A stretch of 10,001 bases of DNA. Origin: Bacteroidales bacterium (GTDB lineage Bacteria > Bacteroidota > Bacteroidia > Bacteroidales > JAADGE01). The translations under genes were made by a program, and so were the position numbers. This document shows positions 1-5,782 of the stretch, in pieces. A model generated the notes under the pieces. That model made no database searches and was not told the origin of the DNA. It saw nothing but the letters and a program-made list of their open reading frames with translations. Location of the stretch: the NCBI GenBank assembly GCA_029934265.1, contig JAOZMN010000026.1, forward strand, positions 1 through 10,001, given 5' to 3'. Every line of letters starts with the position of its first letter. Within the stretch, counting starts at the first letter, position 1.

Positions 1-196
1 ATATTGAAATCAAGGCATTGTCATAAGATTTTACACGATAAAAATCAAGAGCTTTCCTAAAAGTTTTGATTGCTTTTTTATTATTAACGGAATATTTTTG
101 TGCCGAAGATACCAAAGAAAAAAATATCAACATAAAAATAAATACACCGACCTTTAAATTTAATTTAAAATAATTTGTAATTTGTAATTTGTTCAT
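1..196 (-). CDS. Exported protein, N-terminus only (probable TPR-repeat envelope protein)
   Basis: Reading the minus strand from the ATG at 196-194 gives 65 codons without a stop, running off the left edge. Residues 1-32 look like a signal peptide: a basic N-terminus, a hydrophobic core around residues 16-29, and a plausible signal peptidase I site at SSA32|Q33. The mature part that is visible (KAIKTFRKALDFY, then SYDNALISI) has the A/L/Y-D-x-A spacing of a first TPR helix pair. The start overlaps the stop of the upstream phosphatase-family gene as ATGA, which supports the start choice and translational coupling; there is no clear Shine-Dalgarno sequence. In Bacteroidota, signal peptide plus TPR at this position often belongs to long TPR/PD40/OmpA-type outer-membrane-associated proteins, but that is inference because everything downstream is missing. 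Three tandem 7-bp units lie in codons 2-9. Confidence 0.7.
   Translation of the reverse strand, partial: MNKLQITNYFKLNLKVGVFIFMLIFFSLVSSAQKYSVNNKKAIKTFRKALDFYRVKSYDNALISI
172..192. repeat. Three tandem copies of heptamer AATTTGT
   Basis: The plus strand reads AATTTGT three times in a row at 172-178, 179-185 and 186-192. The tract lies immediately after the start codon of the left-edge exported-protein gene, so it is coding (codons 2-9 on the minus strand). Each unit is 7 bp, so gain or loss of one unit would shift the reading frame. Three copies is short, and whether it varies is unknown. Confidence 0.85.
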
Positions 197-1857
197 TGTT
201 TTATCATATTTTGTATTGGTTTTCCGGTAGATGCGTTGGGAAACGAAATGTTTAATATTAATGACAGGGTGGGGGCGATGTCTGTCATTGAAATATTTTC
301 GGAACTGCTTCCTTTTTTTATTTTCCAACCGTAAAAAATAAGGGGTACGTGCGTATCATCGTGATAACCGGAAAATCTTTTGTGAGTAAATTTATCGTAT
401 TTGCTTCCTTTGACAGCCCAACCCGGCGACAGGTTGATAATTACGTCTCCGGAACGTTCCTGATTATAACTGTTTTGAATTTTTTGAGCTATACCGCTTG
501 TGAAATTGGTTTTTTCTAATGTTGTGGAACTTATTGCGTTAGCTACTCCTTTCAGGTTTATTAAAAAAGATGCACTTGTTTGTTGTACTTCTTCGAGTGT
601 CAGTTTTTTTTTCTCTATTAAATCTCTGTTCAGGTAAATTTGTTGGTCGAAATAAGAATTTATCCAATCACCCTGTCCGTATATTGCTCTTAAATAAGAG
701 TTTAGAAGTGAAATTCCACTGCTTTCATTGAAATAGCCGCCGGGTATTCTTATGTCTTTAAGGAAATCCGGAGAGTCTGTTGCACCTCTGTCGGAGCTTA
801 ATATTATTAAAACGTTTTCTTTGCCGACATATTCTTCCGTAAATTTTATAAAGTGTGCTAAATCCTTGTCTAACCTGATGTACATATCTTCGAGTTCGAC
901 TGAGCGGATATTGAACAGCTTGCTTATATTGGCGTTTGCAGAAAAACTAACGCTTAAAAAATCCGGAAATTCGTCTTTGCCCAAATCTTCGTTTACGATT
1001 GCCGAAATTGCAAAATCTTTAACATAAGTATTTCCGTAAGGTGTATAATTTACGGCATCATAGTTCCCTTTGCTTGCTTTGAGTTCGGCAACTTGATAAG
1101 GGAATGTTCTGTTATTTCCTTCAAAACCTTTTTCGTATGAATTGTTATCGGGCAGGCTTTCGGTATATTTGTTTGTTTTGTAAAAAGTATTCCATATTTT
1201 TTCGGAATAAATATCTATAATATCTTTATTATTAAAGCGTTTGACCCACGAGGGCAATTTATTGTAATAATATGTAGAGGAAACCCATTTGCCTGTTTCG
1301 GGGTCTATTTTAAATGCTCCGTTTGCCAAATGTCCTGCCGGTAGTACGGCAGAATAGTTATAAGCTGAAATTCCTATTACTTTTGATTGTTTGAAATTTG
1401 AAATCCTGAGTTCGTCGCTGAAGGTGGTCGCTCTCAGCTTTTTTGGGGACATTTTGTTATCGTCGTCTTGACTGCCGAGTCCGTTTATTTTTGCATCGTA
1501 TGTGCAAAATTCCGATCGGTTTCCCAATCTGTTATACCACGTATTTCCTACGATTGAATGAGATGCAGGTTCGGCACCTGTTGCGATTGTAGAATATCCT
1601 GCGGCAGACTGTGTAAGCATATAATTATAATTCGCATTTTGTAGGGAATATCCGTTTTCCAGAAGTTTTTTTATTCCGAAGTCGGAAAATTTATCGTTAA
1701 AACGGTATAAATAATCGTATCTCATTTGCTCTACAACTATAAGTACAATTAATTTGGGTTTGTCGGGAGCTTTTTTTTTTTGACTGTATAAAGTTTGTCC
1801 AAAAAGTAGTTGTAACAGTATTAATATCGGTATAAATAAGGTAATATTTTTCTTCAT
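193..1857 (-). CDS. Exported PafA-like alkaline phosphatase family protein, probable pseudoenzyme
   Basis: A 554-residue protein with a signal peptide (hydrophobic 6-20, likely cleavage near S25|Q26), so it is periplasmic or surface-located. The alkaline phosphatase superfamily core is recognisable in order: IVVEQMRYDYLYRF (40-53), the nucleophile loop TQSAAGYSTIATG (82-94), IVGN (102-105), ISAYNYSAVLPAGH (163-176), SVSFSANANISK (302-313), LSSDRGA (353-359) and DTHVPLIFYG (501-510). The length fits PafA-type single-domain enzymes. Compared with PafA from memory, Asp38 is Glu43, Thr79 is Ser84, Lys162 and Arg164 are Tyr166 and Tyr168, Asp305 is Ala309, His309 is Lys313 and His353 is Arg357. 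Only Asn105, Asp356 and His503 are kept. The zinc site should therefore be broken while the frame is intact, so this is probably a binding or structural pseudoenzyme rather than a decayed gene. It overlaps wzc by ATGA upstream and the next exported gene by ATGA downstream. An export signal argues against it dephosphorylating the cytoplasmic Wzc kinase domain. Confidence 0.85.
   Translation of the reverse strand: MKKNITLFIPILILLQLLFGQTLYSQKKKAPDKPKLIVLIVVEQMRYDYLYRFNDKFSDFGIKKLLENGYSLQNANYNYMLTQSAAGYSTIATGAEPASHSIVGNTWYNRLGNRSEFCTYDAKINGLGSQDDDNKMSPKKLRATTFSDELRISNFKQSKVIGISAYNYSAVLPAGHLANGAFKIDPETGKWVSSTYYYNKLPSWVKRFNNKDIIDIYSEKIWNTFYKTNKYTESLPDNNSYEKGFEGNNRTFPYQVAELKASKGNYDAVNYTPYGNTYVKDFAISAIVNEDLGKDEFPDFLSVSFSANANISKLFNIRSVELEDMYIRLDKDLAHFIKFTEEYVGKENVLIILSSDRGATDSPDFLKDIRIPGGYFNESSGISLLNSYLRAIYGQGDWINSYFDQQIYLNRDLIEKKKLTLEEVQQTSASFLINLKGVANAISSTTLEKTNFTSGIAQKIQNSYNQERSGDVIINLSPGWAVKGSKYDKFTHKRFSGYHDDTHVPLIFYGWKIKKGSSSENISMTDIAPTLSLILNISFPNASTGKPIQNMIKQ
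1771..1781. repeat. Homopolymer T11 (A11 on the coding strand)
   Basis: Eleven consecutive T on the plus strand are read on the minus strand as codons for Gln26-Lys-Lys-Lys29 of the phosphatase-family protein, just after the signal peptide. Alternative Lys codons (AAG) would break the run, so it is a potential slippage site that could switch the frame. It is also a place where a sequencing indel could hide. Confidence 0.85.
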
Positions 1858-4223
1858 GCTATTTTCTGAAATCTTTTTTTTATTTTATTCAATAAATTAT
1901 TATTTTTATCGTCGTCTTCAAAATAATGACTATAATATCCATATCCATATTTCCCGTGTTTCCTTTTATAGTGAATATCATTAAAAATTAGAGACATATT
2001 TTTAATTTCTTTTCTACCTTTCAGCTCGTTTATTATTTTGAAGGCTTCTTTTGTAGTATATTTATGCCTTACAACGTACAGAAAGGCATCTGAATATTTG
2101 GCAACAACCAAACCGTCTGTAACGATACCGACAGGAGGAGTATCTATTATAACATAGTCATATTCTTTTTTTGCATAATCCAGAAGCTCTTTCATTTTTT
2201 GAGATTCTATAAGTTCGGAAGGATTGGGTGGCTCGGTACCTGAGAGTATTACATCTAAGTTCGGTACTCTGGTTTTTATTATGACTTCATTAATGGTGTT
2301 GTTATTGCTCAGAAATGTACTTGCTCCTATAGAATTATCATGTTCAAAAACTTCTTGTAATTTAGGTTTACGCAGGTCTAAGCCTATAAGCAGAGTCTTT
2401 TTTTGAGAAATTGCAATTATCGAAGCTATATTTTGAGAAATAAATGATTTTCCTTCTCCGCTGACAGATGATGTTATGGAAATGATACTGTGTTTGTCTT
2501 TATCCAATATATATTTCAGGTTGGTTCGTAATGCTCTGAAAGACTCGGAAATAGATGTTTTAGGATTATCAACTGTCGGTAATTGTGTGTCTTTGTCATT
2601 CCTTCCTATTGTAGCAATTACACTCATTTTGGTTGCTCTTTCTATTTCTTGTTTGTCTTCAATTTTATTGTTTAGTAATTCTATCAGAACAATTATTATT
2701 ATTGGAATAATGAACCCTATCATTAAAGCTCTTTGAGTGTTTTTACTTTTACCTGTACTTTCTCTTGATGCGTTTTCGGGGCGAGAAATATCGAGTAATT
2801 TTAAATCGGATTGGTTTGATGCTTGTGAAATTTCGGCTTCCATTCGTTTTTTTACCAAAAAGTCATAAGTGCCTTGATTTATAGAGAATTTTTTTTCTAT
2901 TTTTAGAAGTTTTTGTTCTGATATAGGTAATTTATAAATTTCTTTATCGAGTTCTATTAATTCTTGATTAAGTTTTGTAATTGTTTCTTTGGAAATATTT
3001 ATTGTTTTGTTTACATGATTTAATATTTGTCTTTTTATACTTTCGGCTTCGAGTTCAATCGTTTTTGTTATCGGAATATTTTTTTTGGTATAAGCGTTAA
3101 ATGACTCTCTTTCAAGAATTTTTCCTGTAAGTTTATTAAGTAAACCGGACAGGGTTGCATCTGCTATGCCTACTATTTCGGGAGACATAATTGAGTTTAT
3201 ATCAGTATTTTCTTCAAAATCACTACGGATATAGTTAAAATAATTTATTTTAAGTTTCAGATTGCGAATTTCTTCCTTAATATTATTATATTTTGATGAA
3301 ATTAAACTTGCTTTCTGACTGATACTTACCAATTTAGACTGTTGTTTATATGCTAATAGTTTATTTTCGGTATATGCTAATGAATCAGTAACTTCATCGA
3401 GTTGTCTGTCAATAAAATCAATAATTCTAATTAATTTTTGATTTTTTTCGTCTAAATTTTGAGCAATGTAAACTTCTACCAATTTGTTCAAATAATCTGA
3501 TTCTTTTTGAGGGACTGTACCTGTAATCCATATCCATAATATGGAACTGCTGGCGAGGTAATTTTCGGCATTAACTCTTGCTGCATAACTGTTAATAAGT
3601 GAACTTAAACTGTTCTTGCGAAAATAAAATACTCTTTCAAAAAAAGCCGGATTTTTCACATTGGGGTTCTTCAGTTTTATATTAAATGAATAATTTTTGT
3701 ATGTAAATTGCTCTCCTGTTTTTACGATTTTTTCAAATTCATCAGCTTCTATACTGATACGATATTCATCAGCGGAATTAAATTTTATTAATGCCAAAGC
3801 ACCTGTTTGGCTGTAAGTTGTATCAAAATTTACTATAAAAGGAGTTCTTTTGTATAATTCTCTCGGACTACCGAGTTCGGGTTTTTCAAAATATGAATAT
3901 TCAAAATCCAATTTTTCTATTACCTTTTTATTTAAAGAATATGATTTAAGAATACCTTTGGCGGTTATAGCGTTGCTGTTACTGCCGGCAATTCGCATTC
4001 CGCCGGCAATTATTGCTTCATTACCTCCGGCTTTTGTCAGAATTTTTATATTTACAGCATAGCGAGGGACTATAAATTTATTTTGATATTGGGCATAATA
4101 GTATGCAGCAGGAACAGTTAACAGAAATAAGTACCAGTATGATAATCCCTTAAAAAGATATTTTTTAATATCTATTGAGGGTTGTTCTTGTATTGTAAAA
4201 TTATTTTGTTCTTTATTTTCCAT
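1854..4223 (-). CDS. wzc: Wzc-type polysaccharide co-polymerase / BY-family tyrosine autokinase
   Basis: A 789-residue inner-membrane protein with the fused Wzz-plus-kinase layout usual for Bacteroidota. The N-terminal Wzz domain begins at TM1 (about 30-48) and continues as a long periplasmic part with coiled-coil-like helices (about 260-475). TM2 lies at about 499-517. The cytoplasmic kinase domain (about 555-750) shows the ExxRxxR oligomerisation motif (E560, R563, R566), Walker A SGEGKS (588-593, K592), Walker A' LLIGLDLRKP (611-620), PPNPSELIES (665-674) and Walker B VIIDTPP (691-697). The C-terminus carries a tyrosine cluster (Y752, 759, 761, 763, 764, 767), the expected autophosphorylation tail, followed by a basic end. 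The protein should regulate chain length and export of a capsule or exopolysaccharide by cycling phosphorylation, together with the Wza partner encoded 45 bp upstream. Walker A' has Gly614 where the family usually has the first Asp; Asp616 is present. No Wzb-type tyrosine phosphatase gene is visible in the window. Confidence 0.93.
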   Translation of the reverse strand: MENKEQNNFTIQEQPSIDIKKYLFKGLSYWYLFLLTVPAAYYYAQYQNKFIVPRYAVNIKILTKAGGNEAIIAGGMRIAGSNSNAITAKGILKSYSLNKKVIEKLDFEYSYFEKPELGSPRELYKRTPFIVNFDTTYSQTGALALIKFNSADEYRISIEADEFEKIVKTGEQFTYKNYSFNIKLKNPNVKNPAFFERVFYFRKNSLSSLINSYAARVNAENYLASSSILWIWITGTVPQKESDYLNKLVEVYIAQNLDEKNQKLIRIIDFIDRQLDEVTDSLAYTENKLLAYKQQSKLVSISQKASLISSKYNNIKEEIRNLKLKINYFNYIRSDFEENTDINSIMSPEIVGIADATLSGLLNKLTGKILERESFNAYTKKNIPITKTIELEAESIKRQILNHVNKTINISKETITKLNQELIELDKEIYKLPISEQKLLKIEKKFSINQGTYDFLVKKRMEAEISQASNQSDLKLLDISRPENASRESTGKSKNTQRALMIGFIIPIIIIVLIELLNNKIEDKQEIERATKMSVIATIGRNDKDTQLPTVDNPKTSISESFRALRTNLKYILDKDKHSIISITSSVSGEGKSFISQNIASIIAISQKKTLLIGLDLRKPKLQEVFEHDNSIGASTFLSNNNTINEVIIKTRVPNLDVILSGTEPPNPSELIESQKMKELLDYAKKEYDYVIIDTPPVGIVTDGLVVAKYSDAFLYVVRHKYTTKEAFKIINELKGRKEIKNMSLIFNDIHYKRKHGKYGYGYYSHYFEDDDKNNNLLNKIKKRFQKIA

Positions 4224-4268
4224 GTGTTTTAAACTCGAAACAATAAAATTTATTCATATTTTTAAGAA

Positions 4269-5021
4269 TTATTTTAAAAGTTGCATTACAAAAAGATACA
4301 TTGAAACAATAGAAGTAATTGAAGTCAGGAAAAACATATTTTCTTGGTAGTTCTTTTTGAGATTATTTAGCGGAAGTTCTCTTATAAGGACTCTGTCTTC
4401 GGGATATAAATAAAATTTTTCCGATTCTAATAAATTACGGTCGGTTAAATCGACTTTAAATATTTCCGAACCGGTTTCTGTTTTTCGCATTATCATTACT
4501 TTTGAAAGATCACCTGATTTGACACCCTTCATGGCAAATGCTTTTAAAATATCAATATGATCGTCCGGAATTTTTAGAATACCTGACATGGTTTCTCCTA
4601 TGAAAATTATTTCAAAACTTTCTAATGTTACATAGCTTATTGCGTCTATTACAAATTCGTTCGTTCGTTCTTGAACTAATTCTCTTACTGCCTTCATGGT
4701 TTTTCCGGACACGTTAAACATACCGAGTATAGGAACTTGTATATAACCGGTATCATTTACTTGATAGCCGGTAGTCCGCTCGATATTTAAGCTTTGTTTA
4801 GTAATTCCGAATTGTGAATTTATTTTTTCGTTTGTGGATATTATGGTTATGTCTATTACATCTTTGGGTTTTAGTTTATATTCAGGTGCTTTGTGTGTAT
4901 AAAATTCTACGGAATCATGTCCTGCATTTTTATGTATATAAGTGGTTTTACGTGTCGTGCAAGAAGATAAATAAAATAAAAACAATATTGATATTGTAAT
5001 AAAAAAATAATTAAATTTCAT
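4269..5021 (-). CDS. wza: Wza-like polysaccharide export lipoprotein (PES/SLBB)
   Basis: A 250-residue protein opening with a lipoprotein signal peptide: hydrophobic residues 5-18, then lipobox LSSC with lipidation at Cys21. A polysaccharide export (PES) domain follows from EYKLKPKDVIDITI (47-60) to about residue 132, including GYIQVPILGMFNVSGKT (92-108). An SLBB-type beta-grasp domain covers about 133-215. A C-terminal hydrophobic helix (about 228-248) probably crosses the outer membrane, as in short Bacteroidota Wza proteins. It is shorter than E. coli Wza (about 380 residues), as is usual in this phylum. It should form the outer-membrane exit channel for a capsular or exopolysaccharide and dock on the Wzc encoded downstream. 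It is the first gene of the minus-strand operon, reading out of the divergent intergenic region. Confidence 0.92.
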   Translation of the reverse strand: MKFNYFFITISILFLFYLSSCTTRKTTYIHKNAGHDSVEFYTHKAPEYKLKPKDVIDITIISTNEKINSQFGITKQSLNIERTTGYQVNDTGYIQVPILGMFNVSGKTMKAVRELVQERTNEFVIDAISYVTLESFEIIFIGETMSGILKIPDDHIDILKAFAMKGVKSGDLSKVMIMRKTETGSEIFKVDLTDRNLLESEKFYLYPEDRVLIRELPLNNLKKNYQENMFFLTSITSIVSMYLFVMQLLK

Positions 5022-5141
5022 TTCAGTAATTGGTTAAGGCATTATTTTTGTAAATTATTATTTGTAACCGGCTTGCTAAATTAACAATGAATATTGAAAT
5101 ATTAATTTTTTTTTGTTAATTTGTTCAAAATTGAAAATAAT
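5022..5141. promoter_or_regulatory. Divergent intergenic region between wza operon and yqgE
   Basis: This 120-bp, very AT-rich gap separates two genes that point away from each other, so it should hold promoters for both. I see no convincing pair of Bacteroidota elements (TTG near -33 with TAnnTTTG near -7). The plus strand has TATTTTTG at 5043-5050, which fits the -7 pattern, but no TTG lies at the proper distance. An inverted repeat AATATT-GA-AATATT sits at 5090-5103 and a T9 run follows at 5106-5114. The promoter assignment rests on gene orientation rather than on motifs. Confidence 0.4.
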
Positions 5142-5729
5142 ATGGATATTAAAAAAGATTTTTTTACATTAGAATATAATAAAGTGAAACCCGAAGTCGG
5201 GAAATTATTAATTTCCGAACCTTTTGGCGGAGACGTGTTTTTCAGACGTTCGGTAGTGCTTATTATTGAATATAATGAAGAGGGAACTGTCGGGTTGATA
5301 TTAAATAAACAGGTTGCAAATAAGATTGATTTTTTTTCAAAAGAATTTAAGGAATATCAAAAAAATGTTTTTTTGGGAGGTCCTGTTTCTCCCGGAAATC
5401 TTTTTTTTCTGCATAAATTTGGTGATAGTATTCCGGGCAGTGTTAAGATTGCTGACAATCTGTACTGGGGTGGAAGTAGTGAGATAATAAAAATTTTACT
5501 TTCCGCAGGAAAATTAACCGATGAAAATTTTAAATTTTTTGTAGGATATTCAGGCTGGCAACCTAAGCAGTTGGAGGAAGAATTAGAAAAAAATTATTGG
5601 CTTGTTTTGGATATAAATAATCAAAATATATTAGACCACAAAACCGATTTATGGAGAAATACCATAAAACAATCCGGCAATAAATATAAATTTTGGGAAA
5701 ATTTTCCTAATAATCCGGCTTATAATTGA
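5142..5729 (+). CDS. yqgE: YqgE/AlgH family protein
   Basis: A 195-residue soluble protein with no signal peptide or membrane helix, the usual size for the family. Family landmarks are GKLLISEPFGGD (20-31), FFRRSVVLIIEY (33-44), GTVGLILNK (48-56), the VFLGGPVSPGNLFFLH stretch (76-91), GYSGWQPKQLEEEL (135-148) and the ending around NFPNNPAYN. Members are called AlgH or putative transcriptional regulators in Pseudomonas, but the molecular function of the family is not established and no DNA-binding motif is visible here. I start it at the ATG at 5142; a TTG seven codons upstream (5121) is in frame but adds a stretch not matching the family. It stands alone on the plus strand, divergent from wza and convergent with the protease gene, so a link to polysaccharide export is positional only. 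Confidence 0.9.
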   Translation: MDIKKDFFTLEYNKVKPEVGKLLISEPFGGDVFFRRSVVLIIEYNEEGTVGLILNKQVANKIDFFSKEFKEYQKNVFLGGPVSPGNLFFLHKFGDSIPGSVKIADNLYWGGSSEIIKILLSAGKLTDENFKFFVGYSGWQPKQLEEELEKNYWLVLDINNQNILDHKTDLWRNTIKQSGNKYKFWENFPNNPAYN

Positions 5730-5736
5730 GTTTAAG

Positions 5737-5774
5737 AGTTAAAAGTTTATAGTTTTAACTATAAACTTTTAACT
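5737..5774. terminator. Bidirectional terminator hairpin between convergent genes
   Basis: An 18-bp perfect inverted repeat: the left arm 5737-5754 reads A-GTTAAAAGTTTATAGTT and the right arm 5757-5774 is its exact reverse complement, with a TT centre. It fills the 53-bp gap between the stops of yqgE (5729) and the protease gene (5783). Neither side has a long U-tract, so the call rests on the strong stem and on its position between convergent genes. Confidence 0.7.
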
Positions 5775-5782
5775 TATCTATA

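Noticed and set aside
752..1027. Plus-strand ORF of 91 codons
   Set aside because: It lies wholly within the phosphatase-family gene on the opposite strand and has no recognisable protein features.
193..1857. Phosphatase-family gene as a pseudogene
   Set aside because: The frame is full length with no internal stop, has a signal peptide, and is coupled at both ends; only active-site residues differ.
5043..5050. TATTTTTG as the yqgE promoter -7 element
   Set aside because: It is 91 bases from the ATG and lacks a TTG at the right distance; in such AT-rich sequence the match is weak.
5121..5141. Upstream TTG start for yqgE, giving seven more residues
   Set aside because: The ATG at 5142 fits the family's usual N-terminus and TTG starts are uncommon in this phylum; the extra stretch is AT-rich leader.
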